Source: Duodenibacillus sp. (lineage in GTDB: Bacteria > Pseudomonadota > Gammaproteobacteria > Burkholderiales > Burkholderiaceae_F). From it: a stretch of DNA of 40,204 nt. Where the stretch lies: NCBI GenBank assembly GCA_017628205.1, contig JAGBZO010000010.1:1-40204 (forward strand), given 5' to 3'. The notes beneath the pieces were generated by a model that was not told the DNA's origin, ran no database searches, and was given only the letters and a program-made list of their open reading frames with translations. The translations under genes and the position numbers were made by a program. Position 1 is the first letter of the stretch, and each line of letters begins with the position of its first letter. Positions 33,449 to 40,204 of the stretch are shown here, in pieces.

Positions 33449-33976
33449 ATGCAAGACATGATTCGTTCGTTTGTTCCGGGGCGCTTGCGCGCCCGCCATC
33501 CGGGCTTGCTCGGCATGGACGCCGAGACCGTGGCGCAAACGACGGAAACCATTTTGGCTTTGGAAGGCATTACCGACGTCGCCATCAACCCCCGCGTCGG
33601 TTCGATCAAAATCGAATGGGATCCCAACGTCCTGTCCGAAGAGGATTTGGTCGGTTATCTGGCCATGTACGAAGCCATGTTGAACGTCGGAAGCGACGAG
33701 CAGCAAGAGTCATCCCCCGTCCAAGCGAACGCCGCCGACGCCAAAACGTGCGCCTGCATCGACTCGTTGTTGGAAAAGGGCGCCCGCTTGATCGCTCCGG
33801 GACAGAAAAACGCCAAGCGCGCCAAGCGCATGGCGCAAAACCGCCTGATGCTTGCCCTCTTGGGGGGCTCGGTGGCGTCGTTGGCCTCGGGCTGTTACCG
33901 CGTGCATGCGGTGTTGGGCTGGTCGTTCGTCGGCTTGCTGGCGCTGCACCTCTACCAGCATCGCAACGTCCTCTGA
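33449..33976 (+). CDS. HMA2-domain membrane protein, FezC-like
   Basis: A 175-residue protein from ATG 33449, one base after the fezB stop, with CAGGAGA upstream. Residues 1-80 (MIRSFVPGRLRARHPGLL, ETILALEGITDVAINPRVG, SIKIEWDPNVLSEEDLVGYL) have the HMA2 ferredoxin-like fold with the G-R-x-R start and no CxxC. A linker with CAC follows, a basic stretch (KNAKRAKRMAQNR), and a membrane segment pair at the C-terminus (LMLALLGGSVASLASG, VLGWSFVGLLALHLY). In the ferrosome clusters of Desulfovibrio and relatives a protein with an HMA-type domain (FezC) follows fezB. A role in passing iron to, or anchoring, the ATPase is likely. Confidence 0.72.
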   Translation: MQDMIRSFVPGRLRARHPGLLGMDAETVAQTTETILALEGITDVAINPRVGSIKIEWDPNVLSEEDLVGYLAMYEAMLNVGSDEQQESSPVQANAADAKTCACIDSLLEKGARLIAPGQKNAKRAKRMAQNRLMLALLGGSVASLASGCYRVHAVLGWSFVGLLALHLYQHRNVL

Positions 33977-33989
33977 TCGGGAGTCGGCT

Positions 33990-34337
33990 ATGGCGAAATC
34001 GTGGACGCAACGCATCTTGCGCGCTTTGTTGATTGCCATCGTCGTCATGTCGGCGGCAACGACGCTCTTTTTTGCTGCCGCCGTCTGTTTGGGCATGATC
34101 GTCGTGTTGGTGTCGCTGTTGGCGGTCGCCTGGGCGGCCAACCCCGCGGCGTTTCGTCGTACGGCCGCCGCACTGCGCGATCAGTTGAGCGCTTGGATCG
34201 ATCAGTTGACGCAACTCGTTTCGCACTTCATGACATGCGTGCGTACCGGGATCGATACGGCAATGAACGCCCGCGATGCGGCCGAGCCGCAACAAAAGGA
34301 TCCGTCCCGATCGGACGATACGCCGGCCAAACCCTAA
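33990..34337 (+). CDS. Small membrane protein, last gene of the fez-type cluster
   Basis: A 115-residue protein from ATG 33990 (GGGAG 6 nt upstream), beginning MAKSWTQRILRALLIAIVVM. Residues 10-50 form one or two hydrophobic helices (AATTLFFAAAVCLGMIVVLV, SLLAVAWAANPAAF), followed by an amphipathic helix and a charged tail (EPQQKDPSRSDDTP). I do not recognise a family. It starts 13 nt after the FezC-like gene and is followed directly by a terminator, so it belongs to the same Fur-controlled unit. It may be a ferrosome membrane accessory protein; this is inference from position alone. Confidence 0.65.
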   Translation: MAKSWTQRILRALLIAIVVMSAATTLFFAAAVCLGMIVVLVSLLAVAWAANPAAFRRTAAALRDQLSAWIDQLTQLVSHFMTCVRTGIDTAMNARDAAEPQQKDPSRSDDTPAKP

Positions 34338-34353
34338 CGCCGGGAGTCAAACG

Positions 34354-34385
34354 AATAAGCCCGCTTTCAAGAGCGGGCTTATTTT
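34354..34385. terminator. Terminator of the fez-type cluster
   Basis: A perfect 12-bp stem, AATAAGCCCGCT (34354-34365) with AGCGGGCTTATT (34372-34383), followed by TT. The next gene is convergent and can use it too. Confidence 0.88.
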
Positions 34386-34400
34386 GCACTTGGACGACGA

Positions 34401-34736
34401 TCAAGCGGCTTCATACCATTGACGCAAACGTCGGCTGAGCGGCATAAAGGCACTGATGCCGGTGAGCAGCGCAACACTTACCAGAATAATGGTAGCCGTC
34501 GTGTAAGGCATGCCATAAAGACGGCGCATTTCTACGAGAACCCAGGTCGTGCGCAACCATTCGGCGGCAAACGTCAAGAGCGCAACGCATTGAACCCACG
34601 GGATCGCGCGGTGGCGAATCAACAAGCCGGACAAAAGCATTGCCGGCAGTGCGATGAAGGCGTACAAGCCATGGAAATAACAGTGAGCCGCAAACAGCAC
34701 GTGGGCAAGGGCGGGAAGAATCAAACGCCACATCAT
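34401..34736 (-). CDS. Small multi-helix membrane protein, unknown
   Basis: A 111-residue hydrophobic protein with about four transmembrane segments (LILPALAHVLFAAHCYFHGL, FIALPAMLLSGLLI, WVQCVALLTFAAEWLRT, TATIILVSVALLTGISAF) and a basic C-terminal end (SRRLRQWYEAA). It resembles many small inner-membrane proteins and I do not recognise the family. It converges on the fez-type cluster and is not part of it. The ribosome site is a weak GGAGA before the ATG at 34736. Monocistronic. Confidence 0.72.
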   Translation of the reverse strand: MMWRLILPALAHVLFAAHCYFHGLYAFIALPAMLLSGLLIRHRAIPWVQCVALLTFAAEWLRTTWVLVEMRRLYGMPYTTATIILVSVALLTGISAFMPLSRRLRQWYEAA

Positions 34737-34889
34737 TACATCTCCTTCGTAAAGCGGACGATCTGAGTCTACTGATCGAGGCTTAGCCTTTCCTTAGGCC
34801 ATTTCTCAATTTATTGGTTGGATTATTTTTATTGGCCTGATTGGAAGGCAAAAAACACGCCGCAAGAGCGACGTGCAAAAGAAAAGGTC

Positions 34890-35771
34890 TCAGACGCGTA
34901 TCACGAGCAAGGGAATGTCGGTGTGCGAGACGAGGTGATTGGCGGTCGAGCCGGTAAAGGGCGCCTTAAAGCGACCGTCGCCGTGAGAACCCAAAATCAA
35001 CAGATCGAGTTTTTCTTCTGCGGCAAAGTCGGCGATGGCTTCGCCGGGCGTCCCCGTCAACGGCACGGTGCGCGGCACCACGTTGTAGTCGTCAAAAAGA
35101 CTGCGCACGCCCTTGGTGGCGCAGGCAAACTCCTTCATGCGCTGTTTCTTGATTTCGTTTTCTTCCAGTTGCGGCATACCCATCGGCATGATCACCTTGC
35201 GGATTTCGGGCGAAACGTGAATCAGGTAAAACAGGCACTTGCCGAACATCTTGCGGTTGGACAACGCGTAGGCGGAAGCCGCGATGCCTTGCTCGGAGCC
35301 GTCAAGCGCAATGCCGATCCGAATGGGCGAATGCTCGATGCGAGGCGAGGTGCGCAACACGAGAATGGGGACTTTGGTGCCCGACAGCACTTCGCGCGTG
35401 ACCGAACCGAGGAAAAGCCCCGAAAGGTCGGACTTGCCTTGCGACCCCATCACGATCAGGTCGGCGTCAAACGATTCTGCCTCGTGACAAATGTGGTGTC
35501 CTGGCGAGCCGATCGAGTAGACGGTCTGGACGTCGTAACCGACGGCGCTCAGGCGTTCGTACGCCGACGTGAGCAAAGGCTGTGCCTCGTCTTCGTAATA
35601 CGTGTGAACCTGATCCGTGTCGGTGACCAGAATCGCGCGTTGCGGCACGGCGGGTACGACGACGATGACGCGTACTTGAGGTTTCTCGCCCAAATTGCTC
35701 GCAATCGAGGCAAGAAAACTCACGGCCATATCACTGTAACGACTCCCGTCGATGGGGAGAAGAATTTTCAT
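34890..35771 (-). CDS. Tandem universal stress protein (UspA) domain protein
   Basis: A 293-residue protein with two Usp domains. Domain 1 starts MKILLPIDGSRYSDMAVSFL and ends with the nucleotide-binding motif GSQGKSDLSGLFLGSV (G-x2-G-x9-GS). Domain 2 starts IRIGIALDGSEQGIAASAYA and ends with GSHGDGRFKAPFTGST, the same motif, so both domains can probably bind ATP. Usp proteins act in the cytoplasm during starvation, oxidative and other stress, but the precise activity is unknown. It follows the BASS transporter gene in the same direction with a 41-nt gap, so they may be co-transcribed. Confidence 0.92.
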   Translation of the reverse strand: MKILLPIDGSRYSDMAVSFLASIASNLGEKPQVRVIVVVPAVPQRAILVTDTDQVHTYYEDEAQPLLTSAYERLSAVGYDVQTVYSIGSPGHHICHEAESFDADLIVMGSQGKSDLSGLFLGSVTREVLSGTKVPILVLRTSPRIEHSPIRIGIALDGSEQGIAASAYALSNRKMFGKCLFYLIHVSPEIRKVIMPMGMPQLEENEIKKQRMKEFACATKGVRSLFDDYNVVPRTVPLTGTPGEAIADFAAEEKLDLLILGSHGDGRFKAPFTGSTANHLVSHTDIPLLVIRV

Positions 35772-35812
35772 ACGAAAAACCCTTTCAATCCAAGAACCGA
35801 AAGCAAAACGCC

Positions 35813-36745
35813 TCAGTTGCGGATTCGGTGGTAAATGGTCGCGACGATCGGACCGGAAATGTTATGCCAGAAACTGAAGATGGCGCTCGGTACGGCGGCC
35901 AACGGCATGGCGGCGAAATGTGCCGCTGCCAGCGCAACGCCCAAGCCCGAGTTTTGCATCCCCACTTCGATGGACAGACACTTGCATTTGGCGGGCGGCA
36001 GCTTGAACAAGCGACCGAGCAGGAAGCCGAGCAACAGGCCGAACGCGTTGTGCAACACGACAACCGAGAAAATCAACAGACCGGTACTGGCCAAACGCGG
36101 CTGACTCACGGCCACGACCGCCGACACGATCATGACGATCCCCGTGACGGAGACAAGCGGCAGGGCCGTCGTCGCCACTTCAAGACGCTTGCCGAGCAAG
36201 GCGTGCAGGCCCACGCCCAAGGCGATCGGCAACAGAACGATCTGACAGATGGACCAGAACATGGCAAGCGGATCGATGTCGATCCACTGGTTGGCGAACA
36301 ACCAAATCAAAAACGGGGTGACGAGGGGAGCGAGCAGGGTCGTGCAACTCGTGATGGTGACGGACAGGGCGACGTCGCCGCGCGCCAAATAGGTAATGAC
36401 GTTGCTGGCGGTGCCGCCGGGGCAACAACCGACCAGGATCACGCCGACGGCGATTTCAGGCGGCAGATTCATGCCGAAGCATAACCCGTAAGCAACGACG
36501 GGCATGATGACGAACTGACCGACAATGCCGATCAATACGTCGCGGGGGCGGGTGAAAACGGCTTTGAAGTCGCGGGGCATCAAGGTAAGCCCCATGCCGA
36601 ACATGATCAGGCCCAACAAGGGCGTGATCCAGGCGACCATGGGCTTGAAGACGGGCGGATAGAGGTAAGCCAAGACGGCAAAAAGCAATACCCAGAAAGC
36701 GAAGGTTTTGCTGACAAACTGACTCAGTGCGGACAAAGCTTTCAT
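35813..36745 (-). CDS. BASS-family (bile acid:sodium symporter-like) transporter
   Basis: A 310-residue membrane protein. I use the ATG at 36745 (MKALSALSQFVSK), with TGAGG upstream, rather than 36757. About nine or ten helices are visible. Family motifs: GLIMFGMGLTLMPRDFK, VGCCPGGTASNVITYLA with ALSVTITSCTTLLAPLVTP, and VGMQNSGLGVALAAAHF. These are BASS/PanS/SBF signatures. Members import bile acids, pantoate/ketopantoate, pyruvate or other organic anions with sodium; the substrate cannot be assigned. It lies upstream of the usp gene on the same strand. Confidence 0.9.
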   Translation of the reverse strand: MKALSALSQFVSKTFAFWVLLFAVLAYLYPPVFKPMVAWITPLLGLIMFGMGLTLMPRDFKAVFTRPRDVLIGIVGQFVIMPVVAYGLCFGMNLPPEIAVGVILVGCCPGGTASNVITYLARGDVALSVTITSCTTLLAPLVTPFLIWLFANQWIDIDPLAMFWSICQIVLLPIALGVGLHALLGKRLEVATTALPLVSVTGIVMIVSAVVAVSQPRLASTGLLIFSVVVLHNAFGLLLGFLLGRLFKLPPAKCKCLSIEVGMQNSGLGVALAAAHFAAMPLAAVPSAIFSFWHNISGPIVATIYHRIRN

Positions 36746-36940
36746 CGACAACCTCATGAATCAAAACATATCGCCCGATTGGTACTTGGCCCTCATTATA
36801 GGTCTCGGTCCGATTAGGGGAAACCCAATCTGACCATCCTTTGCGTTCACTTGAACGGGGTAGGCCAAAGTGATTAGAGCGGAGAAAAGGATTCGATTTA
36901 AAGCTGAAAATCCTTGCTGAGGATGCGCGAAAAGCGAATG

Positions 36941-36973
36941 AAAAAGGGGATTTCCGAGACAGCGGAAATCCCC
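36941..36973 (-). terminator. Terminator of fabF
   Basis: On the minus strand GGGGATTTCCG pairs with CGGAAATCCCC (36946-36956 and 36963-36973), followed by TTTTT. Confidence 0.9.
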
Positions 36974-36994
36974 CGTAAACACAGGCGTTCGACC

Positions 36995-38227
36995 TTAATC
37001 CATGCGCTTGAAAATCAAGGTGCCGTTCGTGCCGCCAAAGCCGAAAGAGTTCTTCATGGCATAGCGGATCGTCATGGGACGGGCGCCTTCGGCACAGTAG
37101 TCCAAATCACAAGCTTCGTCCGGCGTCTTGATGTTGATGGTCGGAGGCGAAATCTGATTGTGAACGGCCAGAATCGTAAAGATGGACTCGATGCCGCCCG
37201 CACCGCCCAAAAGATGACCGGTCATCGACTTGGTCGAGTTAACGACCATTTTCTTGGCGTGTTCGCCGAAGGCGGCCTTGATGGCGCGCGTTTCATTGGC
37301 GTCGCCCGCCGGGGTCGAGGTGCCGTGAGCGTTGAGATAATCGATGTCTTCGGGACGAATGCCGGCGCGCTCGAGCGCGTCTTGCATGCAGTACATGGGG
37401 CCTTCCATACTGGGCATCGTCAGATGGTGCGCGTCGCCCGTCAAAGCGTAACCGACGAGTTCGGCGTAGATGGTCGCGCCGCGCGCCACGGCGTGTTCGT
37501 ATTCTTCAAGCACGACGACACCCGCGCCTTCGCCCATCACAAAGCCATCGCGGTCTTTGTCAAAGGGGCGCGAAGCGGTTGCCGGATCGTCGTTGCGATG
37601 ACTCAAGGCGTGCATGCTGTCGAACCCGGCCACGCCGCTCGGAACGATGGCGCCTTCGGAGCCGCCCGCCACCATCACGTCGGCGTCGCCGCGACGGATC
37701 ATCCAGGCGGCCTCGCCGATCGAGTGCAGCCCGGTCGAGCAGGCCGTCACGTGGCTGATGTTGGGGCCTTGCAAGCCGAAGCGAATGGAGATGAGACCCG
37801 AGCACATGTTGATGATGGCGCTCGGAACGAAGAAGGGCGATACGCGACGGGGGCCGCGTTCCATGCAGGTCACCACGTTGTCGGCGATGTTGCCCAAACC
37901 GCCCACGGCCGAACCGACGGCGATGCCGATACGGCGGCGGTTTTCTTTTTCAAGATCCAGACCCGAGTCGTCGATGGCCTGCTGTGCGGCGGCGATAGCA
38001 TACACGATGTCCAAATCGAAACGACGCACTTCCTTGGCGTCCATATACTGCAGCGGATCGAAATCCTTGAGTTCCCCGGCGATTTGGCAACCGAAAGCCG
38101 AAGCGTCGAAACGGGTGATCGGTCCGATCCCCGAGCGGCCTTCCAAGGCTGCGTTCCAAGAGCTCTTAACGTCGTTGCCGATCGGCGTAACCATGCCGAG
38201 CCCGGTGACTACTACACGTCGCATCAT
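36995..38227 (-). CDS. fabF: Beta-ketoacyl-ACP synthase II (KAS II)
   Basis: A 410-residue condensing enzyme starting MMRRVVVTGLGMVTPIGND (GAAGGA upstream; the second Met is equally possible). The catalytic Cys163 is in VTACSTGLHSIGEA; the two histidines are H301 in LNAHGTSTPAGD and H338 in MTGHLLGGAGG, with K333 in NSTKS. All catalytic residues are present. It condenses malonyl-ACP with acyl-ACP in fatty-acid elongation in the cytoplasm. No acpP is adjacent; the divergent neighbour is fabI, which catalyses a later step of the same cycle. Confidence 0.95.
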   Translation of the reverse strand: MMRRVVVTGLGMVTPIGNDVKSSWNAALEGRSGIGPITRFDASAFGCQIAGELKDFDPLQYMDAKEVRRFDLDIVYAIAAAQQAIDDSGLDLEKENRRRIGIAVGSAVGGLGNIADNVVTCMERGPRRVSPFFVPSAIINMCSGLISIRFGLQGPNISHVTACSTGLHSIGEAAWMIRRGDADVMVAGGSEGAIVPSGVAGFDSMHALSHRNDDPATASRPFDKDRDGFVMGEGAGVVVLEEYEHAVARGATIYAELVGYALTGDAHHLTMPSMEGPMYCMQDALERAGIRPEDIDYLNAHGTSTPAGDANETRAIKAAFGEHAKKMVVNSTKSMTGHLLGGAGGIESIFTILAVHNQISPPTINIKTPDEACDLDYCAEGARPMTIRYAMKNSFGFGGTNGTLIFKRMD

Positions 38228-38441
38228 GCGTTTTCCTTCGTCAAAATTCGTTCAGTGAGATGTTTTCAATCGGGTTTTTACCGATCAAAAACGCGGTGTA
38301 CGTTACTTTACACGGAAAAAACAGGGGAAATTTTGATCGAGTTTGGTGGAAAACACTCTCCGTCAAACGGATGAGATTCCAAAAAAATGCGATTTGGGTA
38401 AAATGAGCTAGTTAGTTTCCCCAAAAGCAGTAGGAGAAAAA
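38228..38441. promoter_or_regulatory. Divergent fabF-fabI promoter region with a palindrome
   Basis: A shared upstream region of 214 bases. The palindrome GTGTA-N8-TACAC (38296-38313) is a good operator candidate for a fatty-acid regulator controlling both genes. The fabI ribosome site TAGGAG is clear just before 38442. No confident -10/-35 pair was picked. Confidence 0.45.
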
Positions 38442-39242
38442 ATGGGTCTGTTAACCGGTAAGAAGTTGTTGATCACGGGTATCAATTCGCCTCGTTCGAT
38501 TGCGTACGGCGTCGCCGCCGCATGCTATCGCGAAGGCGCCGAATTGGTCTTGTCTTACAACAACGAACGTTTCAAGGAACGTCTGCACAAGTACGCCAAG
38601 GAGTTTGGCGATTGTCCGGTCATCACCTTGGACGTCGCCGAAGACGCCAGCCTCGAGGCCGCGGCCGAAACCCTCAAGAGCATTTGGCCCGACGGTTTCG
38701 ACGGTTTCGTGCATTCTATCGCTTGGGCTCCTCGCGAAGCGATCGAAGGTTCCTTCCTCGAAGGCTTGAGCCGCGAAGGTTATTTGCAGGCCATCAACAT
38801 TTCGGCCTATTCGTTTGCCGGCATGGCCAAGGCCTTCTTACCGCTCATGCAAGGCCACAAGGCCAGCTTGGTTTGCATGTCGTACCTTGGCGCCGAACGC
38901 GTTTGCCCGAATTACAACACCATGGGCGTTGCAAAGGCCGCTTTGGAAGCGACCACGCGTTATATGGCGTCCGACCTCGGTCCCAAGGGGATTCGCGTCA
39001 ACGCCTTGTCGAGCGGTCCGATCCGTACGCTGGCCGCCAGCGGCATCAAGGACTTCGTCAACCTCATGACGATGGCTCGCGACGCCAGCCCCTTACGCAC
39101 GAACGTCACGCTCGAAGACGTCGGCAACACCACCGCTTTCTTATTGTCCGATTACGCCGCCGGCATCACGGCCGAAACGCTCTATGTCGACGCCGGCTTC
39201 CATTCCATTGCCGCTGCGATTCCCGAAGCGACGCAAGCCTAA
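38442..39242 (+). CDS. fabI: Enoyl-ACP reductase (NADH)
   Basis: A 266-residue short-chain reductase. The cofactor motif is LITGINSPRSIAYGVA (residues 10-25) and the active site is MSYLGAERVCPNYNTMGVAK with Y148, Y158 and K165, the Y-x6-K pattern of FabI. Also DGFVHSIAWAPREAI and PIRTLAASGI, the triclosan-sensitive FabI type. It reduces trans-2-enoyl-ACP in the last step of each fatty-acid elongation cycle. Length is as for E. coli FabI (262). It is divergent from fabF, so the two steps share one regulatory region. Confidence 0.97.
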   Translation: MGLLTGKKLLITGINSPRSIAYGVAAACYREGAELVLSYNNERFKERLHKYAKEFGDCPVITLDVAEDASLEAAAETLKSIWPDGFDGFVHSIAWAPREAIEGSFLEGLSREGYLQAINISAYSFAGMAKAFLPLMQGHKASLVCMSYLGAERVCPNYNTMGVAKAALEATTRYMASDLGPKGIRVNALSSGPIRTLAASGIKDFVNLMTMARDASPLRTNVTLEDVGNTTAFLLSDYAAGITAETLYVDAGFHSIAAAIPEATQA

Positions 39243-39272
39243 ATCCACATGAATCGTCCCGACGAGGACGAC

Positions 39273-39310
39273 AAAGGCGATGCCGGAGAAGTCCGCGTAT
39301 CGCCTTTTTT
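39273..39310 (+). terminator. Terminator of fabI
   Basis: AAAGGCGAT (39273-39281) pairs with ATCGCCTTT (39299-39307), with an inner CGGA-GAAG-TCCG stem, followed by a T-run. Confidence 0.85.
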
Positions 39311-39331
39311 ATTTGTCGGGAAGAAAGAAGA

Positions 39332-39370
39332 AATAGTATTTTCAATCAATTGAGTTTTGCAAATACTATT
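39332..39370 (-). terminator. Inverted repeat at the end of the HipA-like gene
   Basis: AATAGTATTT (39332-39341) pairs with AAATACTATT (39361-39370) around 19 nt. On the minus strand a pyrimidine run (TTCTTCTTTC) follows, so it may be the terminator of that gene; it overlaps its stop codon. Confidence 0.45.
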
Positions 39371-40204
39371 CTTGGTTAAAGCTTGAAGCCATACGATTGA
39401 TTTGGATCGGGTCGGCGCCCAATCGAACGGCGACATCCTTCCAACGATAAAGCGTCTTTTGCATGCCGATCACCATCTGTTTGGCGTCGGATTTGCGCAG
39501 GCCGAAATACGAAGCCAACAAAATGGCCGTCTCGGTGTCGGCGACGGTGTCGTTCCCGTTCAGAGCGATCGGCAACAAACGGGTGCGAATCAATGTAGGC
39601 GAGACGCGCGGAGCCGAGAGGGGGGCAAGGTTCCAGCCGCCGTTGGCACGGTAAAACCAGATGTTTTCCGGTCGATTGTGCACGTTGCCGGTCAAACAAT
39701 CAAAGACCATGCGCCCGAACAACTCTTTCAAATCGCGCTTCGGTCGAACGCCTTCGGCATTGATGACGTCGGCCACGTCCAAATAGCTTAACGGCGTATG
39801 ACGCTCGGGATCCCGGCGACACAAGGTACGGGCCGAGAGGCAAAAGAGACGCTTGTCACCCGAACGATCAAATCGCGGTTCCAAATGCACCCCATCCGTA
39901 CCGATCGGCTCATAGCAAGAGGGCAAAACGGTCAAATCGCATGCGGCGGCTAAGGTCTGGGTCACCTGAGTCCACAACGGGACGTTGTAGTCGTCGGTAC
40001 GGTTTCGGACACGAAGGACATAGGTAGCCCGATCGGCACCATACGTCACGAGAGCCTTGGGGCGACGGCCGGGCAAGGGAAACACGCCCGCCGTCAACGT
40101 CGCCAACTCCGCTTCGCTGGCTTTTTGCAGTGCGTTCGGCAATCCCTCGAGCAAACGAACGAAATTCAAGGCGTTTTTTCTCTGCTTCAGATCGAAAGAA
40201 AAAA
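39366..40204 (-). CDS. HipA-like Ser/Thr kinase domain protein, partial at the window edge and lacking catalytic Asp residues
   Basis: The frame is open right through 40204, so the start lies beyond the window; about 279 residues are visible. The visible region matches the HipA kinase fold: GRRPKALVTYGADRATYVLR, DDYNVPLWTQVTQTLAAACD, EPRFDRSGDKRLFCLSAR, TPLSYLDVADVINAEG, LKELFGRMVFDCLTGN. Full HipA kinases are about 430 residues. The catalytic loop, normally GN-T/A-D-D/G-H-x-KN, is GNVHNRPENIWF, and the next motif, normally PAYD, is LAPLSAPRVSP; both Asp residues needed for phosphate transfer and magnesium are missing. HipA kinases are the toxins of HipBA modules and phosphorylate glutamyl-tRNA synthetase. 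This looks like a pseudokinase. A HipB-like partner would lie outside. Confidence 0.72.
   Translation of the reverse strand, partial: FSFDLKQRKNALNFVRLLEGLPNALQKASEAELATLTAGVFPLPGRRPKALVTYGADRATYVLRVRNRTDDYNVPLWTQVTQTLAAACDLTVLPSCYEPIGTDGVHLEPRFDRSGDKRLFCLSARTLCRRDPERHTPLSYLDVADVINAEGVRPKRDLKELFGRMVFDCLTGNVHNRPENIWFYRANGGWNLAPLSAPRVSPTLIRTRLLPIALNGNDTVADTETAILLASYFGLRKSDAKQMVIGMQKTLYRWKDVAVRLGADPIQINRMASSFNQE

Noticed and set aside
36914-38374. Long plus-strand open frame opposite fabF
   Set aside because: fabF has all catalytic residues; the opposite frame has no recognisable composition or motif.
1-40204. tRNA, rRNA, CRISPR array, insertion sequence or prophage
   Set aside because: No such structure was recognised on either strand; the few inverted repeats are short and local.

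Overview
The window looks like chromosomal DNA of an anaerobic, gut-type betaproteobacterium, most likely in or near the Sutterellaceae. This is inferred from protein similarity I recognise by eye (DcuA, multi-heme cytochrome plus secreted flavoprotein reductase, proteobacterial FabI, gut-anaerobe-type PurC/PurF); no database was searched. No rRNA, tRNA, CRISPR array, insertion sequence or phage gene was seen. Genes are ordinary in density, on both strands, and often separated by clear hairpin terminators.

Layout. 1-2.1 kb: the nearly complete minus-strand dcuA and a small lipoprotein. 2.3-6.1 kb: a HelD-type helicase carrying an inserted nuclease-like domain and a zinc finger, then a Cys-rich Sel1-repeat (Hcp-like) exported protein. 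6.3-8.2 kb: a CesT-family type III secretion chaperone followed by a probable secreted partner. 8.3-13.6 kb: mostly unrecognised genes (an OB-fold-like protein, a zinc-ribbon protein, a YggL-like protein, a lipoprotein, a single-pass membrane protein, an exported SGNH hydrolase). 13.7-15.1 kb: umuC without umuD. 15.3-21.4 kb: a five-gene plus-strand cluster of exported proteins and lipoproteins with CsgG/FlgO-, LPP20- and FlgT-like modules.

21.5-24.3 kb (minus): purC-purF, in which PurF lacks the N-terminal cysteine nucleophile, and a small periplasmic BOF protein. 24.7-26.6 kb: a tetraheme cytochrome c and a Tat-exported flavoprotein reductase, which together make a split flavocytochrome c of unknown electron acceptor. 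26.7-30.4 kb (minus): nucleoside hydrolase plus ribokinase, and an AspT/YidE-type transporter. 30.7-34.4 kb: a Fur-box-controlled cluster of a small Gly-rich membrane protein, a P1B-6-type ATPase, an HMA2-domain membrane protein and another small membrane protein. This matches the recently described ferrosome (fez) iron-storage organelle clusters and is the most exciting system in the window. 34.4-36.8 kb (minus): a membrane protein, a tandem UspA protein and a BASS-family transporter. 37-39.2 kb: divergent fabF and fabI of fatty-acid synthesis. The right edge holds a partial, apparently catalytically degenerate HipA-like kinase.

Taken together the genes describe an anaerobic respirer (C4-dicarboxylate exchange, periplasmic reductase) with iron-responsive metal handling, purine and nucleoside salvage/synthesis and a substantial envelope-protein complement. 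Functions of the 15-21 kb envelope cluster and the type III-like pair are inferred only from domain resemblance.
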